Below are positions 33,577-45,080 of a DNA stretch of 64,000 nt, in pieces. The notes beneath the pieces are model-generated. The model was given only the letters and a program-made list of their open reading frames with translations. It was not told the origin of the DNA and made no database searches. The stretch covers positions 400,141,899-400,205,898 of the forward strand of contig NC_053392.1 of NCBI RefSeq assembly GCF_905171765.1. Reading direction: 5' to 3'. The position numbers and the translations under genes were made by a program. The first letter of the stretch is position 1, and every line of letters starts with the position of its first letter. The DNA is from Bufo bufo. Its lineage: Eukaryota; Chordata; Amphibia; Anura; Bufonidae.

Positions 33577-34626
33577 TTTGGACTACTAAATTTAGGGGTA
33601 TTCCCTGAGACTACCCAAGAAAAAAAGCAAGCCTGTCTTACAAAGGGGAGGCTAGCGAAGTACCGGAGGCCGCTGCGGTTGATAAAAAATATCAAAACTG
33701 ATTTTTTTATCGCCGCAGTGCGTGTAAAATGAATGTGCAGTGATCAAAAAAATATATATTTTTTGTCACTGCGGTGGGGCGGGCGTGGGTGAACGCACGT
33801 GTGGGCGACCGATCAGGCCTGATCGGGCAAACACTGCGTTTTGGGTGGAGGGCGAGCTAAGGTGACACTAATACAATTATAGATCTGACCGTGATCAGTT
33901 TTGATCACTTACAGATACTATAAAAGTACAAATGCTGATTAGCGATACGCTAAACAGCGAATAAGTGACTGCGGTGCGGTGGGCTGGGCGCTAACTCACG
34001 CTAAACTACCTAACCAAGGGGCCTAAACTATCCATTAAACCTAAGAGTCAATACCAGTGAAAAATAAAAAGTGACAGTTTACAATGATCACTTTTTTTCC
34101 TTTCACTAGTGATTGACAGGGGCGATCAAAGGGGTGATCAAAGGGTTAATTGGGGTGCAGGGGGGTGATCTGGGGCTAAGGTGTAGTGTTGGTGCTACTC
34201 ACTGTGAAGTCTGCTCCTCTGCTGGATCCAACCGACGAAAAGGACCAGCAGAGGAGCAGAGAAGCCATATAACAGATCATATTTACTAATATGATCTGTT
34301 ATATGGCTTGTGATTGGATTTTTTGAAAATCGCCAGCCTGCCAGCCAATGATCGTTGCTGGCAGGCTGGTGACGAACTTGTTCTTTAACTTTTGCCGGCC
34401 CGCGATGCGCATGTGTGGGCCGGCTTTGAGCGAAATCTTGCGTCTCGCGAGATGACGCGTATATGCGTGACTGTGCGCAGCGATGCCACCTCCGGAACGC
34501 GAATCTGCGTTAGGCGGTCCGGAGGTGGATATACATATTACATACACAGCTCTACCACATGCCCATTACACAGATAGAACTACTGTGTGCACATTACACA
34601 CAGAAAACTGTACAATAGACTGGTTA

Positions 34627-35101
34627 GGCTACTTTCACACTCGCGTTTGGTGCGGATCCGTCATGGATCTGCACAGACGGATCCTTTCAGATAATACAAC
34701 CGTCTGCATCCGTTTAGAACAGATCCGTTTGTATTATCATTAACATAGCTAAGACGGATCCGTCTTGAACACCATTGAAAGTCAATGAAGGACAGATCCA
34801 TTTTCTATTGTGCCAGATTGTGTCATAGAAAACGGATCCGTCCCCATTGACTTACATTGTGTGTCAGAACGAATCCGTTTGGCTCAGTTTCGTCAGACGG
34901 ACACCAAAACGCTGCAAGCAGTGTTTTGGTGTCCGCCTCCAAAGCGGAATGGAGACGGAACGGAGACAAACTTATCCATTCTGAGCGGATCCTTTTTCAT
35001 TCAGAATGCATTAGGGCAAAACTGATCCGTTTTGGACCCCTTGTGAGAGCCCATGACGGATCTCACAAACGGAAAGCCAAAACACGAGAGTGAAAGTAGC
35101 C
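34627..35101. mobile_element. Harbinger-like MITE, 475 bp
   Basis: The tips GGCTACTTTCACACTCGCG and the inverse are flanked by TTA (34624-34626, 35102-35104). The interior repeats GGATCCGT and CCATTGAAAGTCAATG palindromes; the right ~240 bp resembles the element at 1-409. Between the piggyBac end and this MITE (34529-34626) no feature is seen. Confidence 0.85.
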
Positions 35102-35104
35102 TTA

Positions 35105-35485
35105 CACTGACATAGCCCTGCTTTATACACACCTTCTATACATAAAGTACCTCTGCATTCTCCACCAGCACAGCCTGTGTTCTCCTAACTCCTCCCACAC
35201 ACATGGCTGATCACATGACTGTGACATCACCACAGGTCCTGTAACCATAATGTAGTGTTTAGTCCAGACTCTGGAGCTGCTCTTGGTGAGAGAGAAAGAG
35301 AGAGAGAGAGATGTCCATGAGGGGTGGGACTTCTCAGGAGAGGGGCGGCGCTGGACCTGGCAGCTTCTGATACAGCGCTCCTGACTAGAAAAAAAAGACC
35401 ATGCGTAAAAATACGCATAAGTCTTTTTTCAGGGAGTAAAATGGCCTAAACAGGCGTCTATGACACTTGTACAGACGTTATTGCA
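35105..35485. other. Gene-free stretch
   Basis: No open frame, terminal repeat or LINE domain is visible. A purine-rich GA run lies at 35289-35312 and a small hairpin (GACTAGAAAAAAAAGAC against GTCTTTTTTC) at 35384-35430. Confidence 0.4.
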
Positions 35486-37438
35486 ACGTCTGTTAATGAT
35501 CTTGTAGAAGGCTTGCACAGTAAAACATCAATATTTGCAGATAACACAAAACTGTGTAAAGTAATTAACACTGAAGAGGACAGTATACTACTACAGAGGG
35601 ATCTGGATAGATTGGAGGCTTGGGCAGATAAGTGGCAGATGAGGTTTAACACTGACAAATGTAAGGTTATGCACATGGGAAGAAATAATGCAAGTCACAC
35701 TGGGCAACACTGACATGGAAAAGGACCTAGGAATTTTAGTGAACAGCAAACTAAGTTGTAGAAGCCAGTGTCAGACAGCTGCTGCCAAGGCCAATAAGAT
35801 AATGGGTTGCATCAAAAGGGGCATAGATGCCCATGATGAGAACATAGTCATGCCACTTTACAAATCACTAGTCAGACCACACATGGAGTACTGTGTACAG
35901 TTCTGGGATCCTGTGAACAAAGCAGGCATAGCAGAGCTAGAGAGGGTTCAGAGGAGGGCAACTAAAGTAATAACTGGAATAGATAGACTACAGTACCCTG
36001 AAAGATTATCAAAATTAGGTTTATTCACTTTAGAAAAAAAGACGACTGAGGGGAGATCTAATTATTATGTAAAAATATATCAGGGGACAGTACAGAGATC
36101 TCTGGAGGAAGGAAGGTTTGTACACAAACATAGAAGAGGATTCTTTACGGTAAGAGCAGTGAGACTATGGAACTCTCTGCCTGATGAGGTGGTGATGGTG
36201 AGTACAATAAAAGAGTTCAAGAGGGGCCTGGATGTATTTCTGCAGTGTAATAATATTACATGCTATAGCTATTAGAGATGGGTTGTTGATCCAGGTAGTT
36301 AGGCCTCTTTCACACGGGCGTCATGTTTTTTGCCCGGATAAGATGCGGGTGCGTTGCGGGAAAATGCGTGATTTTTCCACGCGAGTGCCAAACATTGTAA
36401 TGCGTTTTGCACTCGCGTGAGAAAAATCGGCATGTTTGGTACCCAAACCCGAACTTCTTCACAGAAGTTCGGGTTTGGTTTAGGTTTTCTGTAGATTGTA
36501 TTATTTTCCCTTATAACATGGTTATAAAGGAAAATAATAGCATTCTTAGTACAGAATGCATAGTACAATAGGGCTGGAGGGGTTAATTATTTTTTTTTTA
36601 ACTCACCTTAATCCACTTGATCGCGCAGCCCGGCTTCTCTTCTGTCTTCTTCTTTGCTGTGCACAGGAATAGGACCTTTGATGACGTCACTGTGCTCATC
36701 ACATGGTCCAATCACATGGTTCATCACCATGGTGAGGGACCATGTGATTGGATCATGTGATGTGACGTCACCACAGGTCCTTAGCCGGCAGGTCAACATT
36801 ACAGAAGAAGACAGAGATCCGCAACTACGCGATCAAGTGGACTCGGTGAGTAATTATTATTATTTTTTTAACCCCTCCATCACTATTTTACTTTGCATTC
36901 TGTATTCAGAATGCTATTATTTTCCCTTATAACCATGTTATAAGGGAAAATAATACAGATCGGGTCCCCAGCCCGATCGTCACCTAGCAACCATGCGTGA
37001 AAATCGCACCGCATCCGCACTTGCTTGCGGATGCTTGCGATTTTTACGCGGCCCCATTCACTTCTATGGGGCCTGTGTTGCATGAAAAACTATAGAATAT
37101 AGAACTTGCTGAGATTTTCACGCAACGCACAAGTGATGCGTGAAAATCACCGCTCGTGTGCAAAGCCCCATAGAAATGAATGGGTCAGGATTCAGTGCGG
37201 GTGCAATCCGTTCAACTCACACATTGTACCCGCGCGGAATACTCGCCCGTGTGAAAGGGGCCTTATTCTGATTGCCTGATTGGAGTCGGGAAGGAATTTT
37301 TTCCCCTAAAGTGAGGAAAATTGGCTTCTACCTGAGTTTTTTTTTTTTGCCTTCCTCTTGATCAACTTGCAGGATGACAAGCTGAACTAGATGGACAGAT
37401 GTCTTTTTTCAGCCTTATAAAACTATGTTACTATGTTA
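35486..37438 (+). mobile_element. CR1 LINE copy C, 3' end
   Basis: The C-terminal part of ORF2 is present in two frames: FADNTKLCKVI near 35540 (a changed FADDTKLC catalytic box) and 35688-36275 (MEKDLGILV, YKSLVRPHMEYCVQFW, ERVQRRATKV, VRLWNSLPDEVV, ending in a stop). The 3' UTR is interrupted by a MITE at 36302-37262 and then continues to the tail AACTATGTTACTATGTTAC at about 37420-37438. It is closely related to copy D at 10016-10603. It is inactive: 5'-truncated with a frameshift and changed Asp in the catalytic box. Confidence 0.88.
36302..37262. mobile_element. Harbinger-like foldback, 961 bp
   Basis: The tips GGCCTCTTTCACACGGGCG and the inverse are flanked by TTA (36299-36301, 37263-37265). 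Each arm contains TTATTTTCCCTTATAAC and a central inverted repeat built on CACATGGTCC/GGACCATGTG. It lies exactly in the CR1 copy C 3' UTR. Confidence 0.88.
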
Positions 37439-37796
37439 CAGTACATGACAATCGCTTTCTAACAAAGCTAGAACCAGCCCTGTACCTCACATGGATCCAG
37501 AGTTCTCCACATTCAATGCTCTGCTAGATTTATTTCAAGCTGGCAGCTCGGGGGGTGTCTTTTCTGCTGCAGCTAAGGGGGTGTGTCCATGCCCTCCCTA
37601 TAACAGCGCAGGAGGCAGTTGAAGGATGAAACTGAGCATGTGCGGCCTTCTCAGTGAGTCGGTTAAAGAAATAAGAAATTAAATGACCCTATACAAAAAT
37701 TTTTATTATATGCAATTACAAAAGTATTCAGATCCAGGTGCTGGTTTGAAAACTGTAGAACATTTTTCATGGGACAACCTCTTTAACCCCTTATGG

Positions 37797-38035
37797 ACCA
37801 AGTTCATTTTCACCTTAAGGACCAGGCCATTTTTTGCAAATCTGACCAGTGTCACTTTAAGTGACAGGACCCCCCTGGGCATTGAGCCAAGGTGCCTTCT
37901 CAATGATTTGAGCAGGCACATTGTTCCGATCACCGCCCGCCGGTGATCGGAAATACACATGACGTACCGGTACGTCATGTGTCCTTAAGTACCGGGACAA
38001 CATGCCGTACCGGTACGTCATGTGTCCTGAAGAGG
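37797..38035. mobile_element. piggyBac-like MITE, 239 bp
   Basis: It is bounded by TTAA (37793-37796, 38036-38039). The ends CCCCTTATGGACCAAG and, inverted, CCTCTTCAGGACAC are close to those of the 21186-23906 element, and it shares the palindrome GTACCGGTAC. It is probably a deletion derivative of that family. Confidence 0.85.
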
Positions 38036-38316
38036 TTAAGCAACTTATAGGATCTAAAACAGTGTTACATCTAATGCGCGATGATATGCAGCCTAATGCA
38101 CGAGGACATGTCCTTTCTCGGCGTGGCTGTGGCATTAAGCCACCGCTCTGTGATCCTCTGTGCTGCCTCCCATTGAGATGTATAGGAGTTAGAGAGGACA
38201 CGGTTACATGGAGAGAGATGCAATCTGAACAAAATAAAGGAGAACAATCTGTGCAAGGAATGGGGAGGGTAGCTCTGAATCCATTTGAGGAACATGACTG
38301 GTTTTAGCCTTGTTAA

Positions 38317-38603
38317 GGCCTCATGCACATAACCGTTGTGTGTTTTGCGGTTTGCAAATTCCGGATCTGCAAAATACGGATGGCGTCTGTGTGCGTTCCG
38401 CAATTTGTGGAATGGCACGGACAGCCATTAATATAACTGCTTAATCTTTTCCACAAAACAGACAAGTATACAGGTTATATTTTTTTGGCGGACCACGGAA
38501 CGGAGCAACGGATGCGGAAAGCACACGGTGAATGGGTCCGCATCCAAGCCGCAAATACTGCGGCTTGGATGCGAACTAAAACAAAGGTCGTGTGCATGAG
38601 GCC
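38317..38603. mobile_element. Harbinger-like MITE, 287 bp
   Basis: The tips GGCCTCATGCACATAACCG and the inverse (GTCGTGTGCATGAGGCC) are flanked by TAA (38314-38316, 38604-38606). The tip is the same type as that of the two giant foldbacks at 13445 and 50955. It has no coding capacity. Confidence 0.88.
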
Positions 38604-38606
38604 TAA

Positions 38607-39170
38607 GGCAATGGAAATGTCATGGTATTGCTAGATACAGAGCTGTACCTTGAATTGCGATACATGCTTTTACCATGCTCCTCATGGTCCATTGTGCATT
38701 CATGGTTACAGGGGTTGTCTTTTTCCCCATAAACAGCACCGCTCTTGTTGGTGGGCATAGCCTGATATTACATTTTTACACCATTCATGTGAATCGCAAA
38801 CAGCCCCATTAATTAAATACTACTTATAAAGTAAGTAAATGGAATTTGAGGTCTGCGGAAAATGATTCTTATTGATGTGAAGACACATGCACTGGCCAAG
38901 TTTAAAAGACATACCGTATATAATGCTAGTAGTTAGGGGTAAATTTTCATGCACAGTAGCAGAACTAGCAGATGTTGCATGCATTGTACTGCGCCTTAAA
39001 TACTTACACTCGTCAACACCAGAGACTCAAAAGATAATGCAACTAAGCATCCACTTAGCAGAAGGAGATACAAAGAACAGCAAAGCTTGATACTTCAAAA
39101 AGAGAACATATAAGCTGCCACATACCCCTCTCATCTTGAAGCTTAATCATAAATGTGACCATATTCTTTA
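38607..39170. other. Intronic DNA without a recognised gene
   Basis: No repeat ends, LINE domain or exon-like frame is found. It probably is old intron sequence. The same holds for 39503-39748. Confidence 0.45.
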
Positions 39171-39499
39171 GGCTGGGTTCAGACCTGAGCGTATTTGATA
39201 TGCGCGTTTAACGCGCGTTTTTGTCGCGCGTTTTTATGCACGTTTTTTGCAATAGTAAACGCGCGTTTGACGCGCGTTTGTGTGATAGACTGCAGTGTCC
39301 TATGGCCACAAACGCGCGTCAAAACGCCCCAAAGAAGCTCAAGAACTTGTTTGAGCGTAGGGCGTTTTTCAGCGCGTTCAAACGCGCTGTAAAACGCTCA
39401 AGTGAGAGCCAGGGCCATAGGGAAGCATTGGTTTTCATGTGTTGAGCGTTTTACAGCGCGCTTGAACACGCTGTAAAACGCTCAAGTGTGAACCCAGCC
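39171..39499. mobile_element. Harbinger-like MITE, 329 bp, CGCG-rich
   Basis: The tips GGCTGGGTTCAGACCTGAG and, at the right, GTGTGAACCCAGCC are flanked by TTA (39168-39170, 39500-39502). The interior has many ACGCGCGTTT and AGCGCGTT repeats in both orientations, giving many CpG sites. Confidence 0.85.
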
Positions 39500-39751
39500 T
39501 TAGAGTAATCTATACCACCAGCAGACTAAAGTAATCTGTGTTACTTTAAAAGCCACAGAATGGCTATTATCCTTATGTAATGCGAGATGTGCAGAAACAT
39601 GCAGGCTCTAATGCTATTTTATGCAATGACTGAAAGGCAAACGCTTTCAAAATGTGTATCCATAAAAGAGCAGCACTGCAATAAATGCAATCTATTTTCC
39701 ATTTATTATGTTCCTAATGAGTGACAATTGTGAAGTAACGGACCCGATATA

Positions 39752-40775
39752 GACTACTTTCACATCAGTGCTTTTGCTGTACGGTTTTCCGATCTGGCAG
39801 GGAATCTCAAAACCACAGTGAAACAGTTCTGTTCTAATAATACAACTGGCTGCATCCGTTCAGAACGGATACGGTTGTATTATATCGAAAATGAAGAAAC
39901 CGGCATTAAAACCATTGTAAGTTAATGTTTCTGTCATGAGAAATAACGTTATGTAGCTGACTGACATTAGCGATGGGCTAATGTCAGCACTACATAACAG
40001 TATGCTTTATAACTCCCTGCCTGCCGCCGTTCTCTTAAAATAAAGACTCTTCAAATATGCTAATGAGCCTCTAGGTGCTATTAGGGCGTTGCTTCAGCAC
40101 CTAGAGGCTCGGTCTACGCACCCTTTGGCACGCCCAGGTCAAGTTGATTGACTTTCGAGTTCCCCTCAGCGTCCCGTAAATCCCGCGCCTGCACCATCCC
40201 ATTTAGTATTCGGCGCAGGCGCCTGCGCCGAAGGAAGAAAGCCAGAAGCAGGGGCACGTCCTTCACTCACTGCGTCTGTGCCAAATACTAAACTGGATTT
40301 ACGGGACACTGAGGAGAACTCGAAAGTCAATCAACTGGACCTGGGCGTGCCAAAGGGTGCGTAGACCGAGCCTCTAGGTGCTGAAGAAACGCCCTAATAG
40401 CACCTAGAGTCTAAGTCTTTATTTTAAGAGAACGGCAGTAGGCAGGGAGTTATAAAGCCCACTGTTATGTACTGCTGACATTAGCCCATCGCTAATGTCA
40501 GTCAGCTACCTAACGTCATTTCTCATGACAGAAACCCTTTAATGTTTCTGAAAAGAAACTGATCCAACACCATTGACTTTTACATAGTTTTTGGTGGCAG
40601 ATCCGGCTTGTTCAGTTTCTCATACTGCACATAAAAACACTGCTTGCGGCAATTTTGTGTCCAACGAGAACGGAATGCATTCTGGTGCACCCCATTTCAG
40701 TTTTGTCCCCAATGACAATGAATGGGGACAAAACTGAAGCGTTGTGGACAAAACAACACTGATGTGAAAGTAGCC
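39752..40775. mobile_element. Harbinger-like MITE split by a TTAA foldback
   Basis: The tips GACTACTTTCACATCAGTG and the inverse ACTGATGTGAAAGTAGCC belong to the CTACTTTCAC type. No matching 3-bp duplication is left (ATA versus GTA). A TTAA foldback at 39926-40538 splits it; the MITE's own sequence is about 410 bp. Confidence 0.75.
39926..40538. mobile_element. TTAA foldback element, 613 bp
   Basis: It lies between TTAA copies at 39922-39925 and 40539-40542. The right end CTCATGACAGAAACCC has the usual tip; the left tip is shortened (TGTTTCTGTCATGAG). The arms match over about 290 bp (ATAACTCCCTGCCT; GAGCCTCTAGGTGCT; CAATCAACTTGACC) around a GC-rich centre with GCGCAGGCGCCTGCGCC. The GAGCCTCTAGGTGCT block is shared with foldback element 2. 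Confidence 0.85.
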
Positions 40776-40837
40776 GTAAACCAATATAAAATATACACAA
40801 CCGCTGCACTCTGATAACCACTAGATGATATACTTAC

Positions 40838-41007
40838 ACCAAGGACACCAAATCTCTCACAAAAGTTCCAACCACAGAGAAAGTCAATTTCAAAGTTATG
40901 GTTGAGAATTACTATAGCGTTCTCTTTGCCATACTTGCTATAGTTTGCAGGATCTGTATACAGCGTGCAATCAGTGTCTGACCACCACTCCAGCAACATC
41001 ACCAATT
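40838..41007 (-). CDS. AGPAT3: AGPAT3-like exon with NHx4D motif
   Basis: This 170-bp exon encodes LVMLLEWWSDTDC, a YGKENAIVILNHNFEIDF run containing the NHx4D acyltransferase motif (His and Asp of the charge relay), and CERFGVLG. On the minus strand it follows TATTGCAG (acceptor at 41009-41008) and is followed by GTAAGTAT (40837-40830). It starts with two bases of a split codon (phase 1; the previous exon should end in C, giving Gln) and ends in phase 0 where the 454-615 exon begins. Length (2 + 168) is consistent and no stop occurs. The preceding exon was not found up to 64000. AGPAT4 is the alternative; the next exon favours AGPAT3. Confidence 0.9.
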
Positions 41008-41009
41008 CT

Positions 41010-42800
41010 GCAATAGATTCAAACAAAACAATGCGTTAATTACATGATACATGGCTACTCAAACTAATGACTGACTGGGAAAGAATTTCCATTAGGGTGG
41101 TGACAAACACAGCTTTTTGTGGAAGTTTTTGAGCTAAAGCCAGAAGTGGAAGGGGATGAAAATAATAAAGGAAGACAATTTTTTCCTGCTGGATCCACTT
41201 CTCGCTGTGGCCATAAACTGCACAAAAAGGTGTGCGAGACACCACCCTTACAAAGTGTTTTGTCACACAAAAAAAAGTTTTCATATCCTAAATGAGTAGG
41301 GATGAGCGAAGTTCGTGTGCGGGTTCGTGTTGTGGTAGTTACTGAATTGCGTTATGGATTCCGTTACCACGGACCATAACGCAATTCCATGACGGAATGC
41401 ATATTGGAATGGATTTAGAGGCATTCAGTTATTCATTCCGTCATAGCAGAAACACTGACGCCAAATCTGACAACAGGCAGTTCATCTATATTGGTAGGCA
41501 CTTTTGAATTAGCTTCTCTGAAAAAGTTGATGACTTGTAATTTTGCGAGTCTGATAAATAAGGATAGGGCCACATGCAGCTGATCTCACCAAAATCAGCA
41601 CCATATTGGATTTTGGTGCAAAAATGCTACAGATTTGTCACAGATTTCACCCTCCGCATTGCAATGGGAGAAATCCATGGCAGATAGCAAACATACTCAC
41701 GTGAACCAAATTGTTGGAATCCTTTTGTTAAAGACAGAAAAACCCACAATGGTCACTGAAATAACTCTAAACTAACAACAGTAATAATTAATAAAAATTT
41801 ACTGAAAATCAACTAATGAAAATCAGAAATTGCTTTTGAATTGTGGTTCAACAGAATATTCAATAAAAACAAACTAATGAAACTGGGCTGGACAAAAATG
41901 ATGGTAAACCGGAGGTTCTTTCGTTTTCGTTTTTTTTCTCCATCTTCCTTGAGCCATGACTTTTTTATTTTTCCGTTCACATAGCTGTATGAGGGCTTAT
42001 TTTTTGCGGAACAAGTTGTACTGTCTAATGCCACCATTGAATATGGCATACAATGTAGTGGGAAGCGGGAATAAAATTCGAAATCACATTTTTTTATTAA
42101 ATTTTTTGGGGGAAAGAGAATAGATGAAAAAATGGCAAATTGGCCATTTTGACCCTTTTTTCCATTACGCCATTTGTCATATTGGAAATGTATTTTAATA
42201 GTATGGTTGTTTTCGTTCATGGTGATATCCATGAGGTTTATATTTTTAATTAGTTATGTATTTATTTTTTATTCTACGGAAAGGAGGGGTGATTTAAATG
42301 TTTATATTTTTAAATTTTTTTGCATATTTTTTTCTTTTTTTTACTTCTTTGTTATGATTTTGAAGCTTGTATTTGAGCCTACAAAATCCAATTTTTTGGC
42401 TTTTTAATTCTGAACATTCATGGATTTTTTACATCCATTTAATGCTCAGACTTGCTCATTTTTAATGTTGGCCTGCCACCTGCTGGCCAAAATAAGAATT
42501 GCAGCTTAAATGCCCTGGGTCTCTTCAGCGAGACCCAGTGCATTAAAATCAATTACCGGCATCCTCTGCGGATGCTGGTAAGAAGTCCAGGTTTTTCACC
42601 CTTTAGATGCCATGATCTCACTTGATCATATCATCTAAAAGGCTTTAATTACCACGATCGGCATTATTGCCGGTCGCAGTAATTAGCCATGGATCGCGGC
42701 TGTTTGAAACAGTGGAGGCCCGCCGGCCATGACGCCCACTGCATGTGCGAGCGGGCGCCATGTTTGCCCATCGCTCCAGCGCCATACATGGGCAATTACT
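41010..42800. other. Intronic DNA, no recognised gene
   Basis: 41010-41290 shows nothing recognisable. 41300-41450 has GGATGAGCGAAGTTCG and a hairpin (GAATTGCGTTATGG against CCATAACGCAATTC), probably a degraded repeat. 41890-42800 is AT-rich with T-runs and hairpins (e.g. GGGTCTC/GAGACCC at 42508-42537; CGATCGGCATTATTGCCGG near 42655), probably the interior of an unclassified DNA transposon. Confidence 0.4.
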
Positions 42801-42804
42801 GCAA

Positions 42805-43610
42805 TCAAGTGATTTCTGTAACTCTCAATGAGACGTCTGCACCTGTCCACAGGTATTTTGGCACACTCCTTGTGAGCAAACTGCTCCAACTGTATCAGGT
42901 TTGAAGTGCCTTCTCCAGACTGCATATTTCAGCTCCTTTTACAGATGTTTAATAGGATTTACATCAGGGCTCATAGAAGGCCACTTCAGAATAGTCCAGT
43001 GCTTTGCTCTTAGCCATTCTTGGATGTTTTAGCTCTGTGTTTTGGGTCATTATCCTGTTGGAACTGTGACCGAGACCAAGCTTTCTAACACTGGGCAGCA
43101 CATTTCGCTCAAGAATGCCTTGATAGTTTTTGGGATTTCATTGTACCCTGCATAGATTCAAGACACCCTGTGCCAGATGCAGTAAAGCAGCCCCAAAACA
43201 TAGCGAAGCTCCTCCATATTTCACAGTAGATTCAATGTTCTATTCTTTGCGTACTTCATTTTTGAGTCAGTGAACATAAAGCTGATGTGACTTGCCAAAA
43301 AGCTCCAGTTTTCTCTCATCTGTCCAAAGGATATTCTCCCAGAAGTTTTGTGGCTAGTTAATATGCATTTTGGCAAATTCCTCAGTTTTTTAAGATTCTC
43401 TTTCAACAGTGGTTTTCTCCATGGTCGTCTTCCATTAAGTCCACTTTGGCTAAGACAGTGACAGATAGTGCGATCTGACACTGATTTACCATAAACTTGG
43501 AGTTCACCTTTAATCTCTTTGGAAGTTGTTCTGAGCTCTTTGGTTACAGTTTGTATAAGGATGGTTACTTTGCTATTTTTTGGACGGCAAACGAATCTGA
43601 GTCTTTTTTC
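42805..43610 (-). pseudogene. Tc1 transposase remnant (copy D)
   Basis: The minus strand shows, in order, a linker GLNGRRPWRKPLL (about 43435), a decayed first catalytic block (SFGQMRENWSFLA near 43310, where WSDETK-type sequence is expected), a core stretch matching SVKYGGA-like sequence near 43215, QQDND-like sequence near 43050, and the C-terminus LEQFAHKECAKIPVDRCRRL near 42870. Frames change several times. No terminal repeats were found. It is dead and older than Tc1 copies A, B and E. Confidence 0.75.
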
Positions 43611-43689
43611 TGGTTTGTTTCAGACGAATCCGCTAAAACAGAATGTACCGTCATTTTAGTGCACATGACAGCAAGAAAAAAAAAGCACT

Positions 43690-44185
43690 AGGGAGGAAGA
43701 AGAAGGGGTCTCACATGACCCTGAGAGGAAATGGGGGGAGGAGGTTTGTCCAGATTGGCTCCCAGGCTGACACACAACCTGGATGAGCCAATCAATACTG
43801 AAGCAGGCAGGGAGGTGCCCTAGCAGAACAACATCCTGTGCTGGGCTGTGAATTAGGGTGGTTGGGTCATAAAGTGTTTGCTAGAAAAACGATCTTAGGA
43901 AGTCATGGAGAGTCAACAATCAAACAAGCTTGTGTCATAACGCTAGGGAGAGTGAAGGGAAAGGCTAGGACTACAAAGAAAAATAATTGTGTGTGTAGAA
44001 TAGGGAGGCAGGGGAGCTGACAGCCAGGGAGGGAGTGAGGAGCTAAGGCCGATGTGCCTCCTAGCAGAACTGCAACTGCTGCAGTGCAGAGCTCAAAAGC
44101 AGCTACCTGCAAGGAAATACTTTCATTTTCCCCCCATTGTCACAGAAATACTTTTGGGGGGTTCAATTTAATTAACCAGCATATA
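43690..44185. other. Gene-free stretch
   Basis: This is purine-rich sequence with no domain, terminal repeats or splice-flanked frame that I can support. Confidence 0.4.
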
Positions 44186-44599
44186 TACAGTCAGGTCCAT
44201 AAATATTGGGACATCGGCACAATTCTAACATTTTTGGCTCTATACACCACAATGGATTTGAAATAAAACGAACAAGATGTGCTTTAACTGCAGACTGTCA
44301 GCTTTAATTTGAGGGTATTTACATCGAATTCAGGCGAACGGTGTAGGAATTACAACAGTTTGCATATGTGCCTCCCACTTGTTAAGGGACCAAAAGTAAT
44401 GGGACAATTGGCTTCTCAGCTGTTCCTTGGCCAGGTGTGTGTTATTCCCTCATTATCCCAATTACAATGAGCAGATAAAAGGTCCAGAGTTAATTTCAAG
44501 TGTGCTATTTACATTTGGAATCTGTTGCTGTCAACTCTCAAGATGAGATCCAAAGTGCTCTCACTATTAGTGAAGCAAGCCATCATTTGGCTGAAAAAA

Positions 44600-45080
44600 A
44601 CAAAACAAACCTATCAGAGAAATAGCAAAAACATTAGGCGTGGCCAAAACAAATTTTTGGAACATTCTTAAAAAGAAGGAATGCACAGGTGAGATCAGCA
44701 ACACCAAAAGACCCGGAAGACCACGGAAAGCAACTGTGGTGGATGACCGAAGAATTCTTTCCCTGGTGAAGAAAACACCCGTCACAACAGTTGGCCAGAT
44801 CAAGAACACTCTCCAGGAGGTAGGTGTATGTGTGTCAAAGTCAACAATCAAGAGAAGACTTCACCAGAGTGAATACAGAGGGTTCACCACAAGATGTAAA
44901 CCATTGGTGAGCCTCAAAACCAGGAAGGCCAGATTAGAGTTTGCCAAACGATATCTAAAAAAGCCTTCACAGTTCTGGAACAACATCCTAGGGACAGATG
45001 AGACCAAGATCAACTTGTACCAGAGTGATGGGAAGAGAAGATTATGGAGAAGGAAAGGAACTGCTCATGATCCTAAGCAT
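44600..45080 (+). pseudogene. Tc1 transposase, 5' piece (copy E)
   Basis: This frame covers the second helix-turn-helix (SKSTIKRRLHQSEYRGF), the linker GRPRKATVV and the first catalytic block (LGTDETKINLYQSDGKR). At 45080, after AAGCAT, it is cut by the L2 element; host sequence resumes at 47860 with ACCACCTCATCAG (conserved in the family as the start of the GGGS-type block). The part with the second Asp is missing; the last acidic block (WPSQSPEPESE near 49580) is changed. Confidence 0.8.

Larger units (their letters stand above)
27777..34528 (-). mobile_element. piggyBac transposon, putatively autonomous, about 6.7 kb
   Basis: It contains an intact transposase gene on the minus strand. The left limit is a TTAA at 27773-27776 followed by ACACCCTGAAAGACCAGGCC. 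The right limit is GGCGGTCCGGAGGTGG (34513-34528), whose inverse CCACCTCCGGACCGCC resembles the TIR of the 18510-20600 element. The base pairs after it are ATAT and not TTAA, so the right duplication is mutated or the end is misplaced. A palindromic array fills 28260-30740; 33660-34490 has further subterminal inverted repeats (e.g. TGTCACTGC, GGCAGGCTGG). Confidence 0.65.

Noticed and set aside
36654..36932. Open frame of 92 codons as a gene
   Set aside because: It is inside the Harbinger-like foldback at 36302-37262 and read from its inverted repeat.
41036..41284. 82-codon minus-strand frame next to the AGPAT3-like exon
   Set aside because: It is directly upstream of the exon acceptor, lacks AGPAT similarity and a donor in the right phase, so it is intronic.
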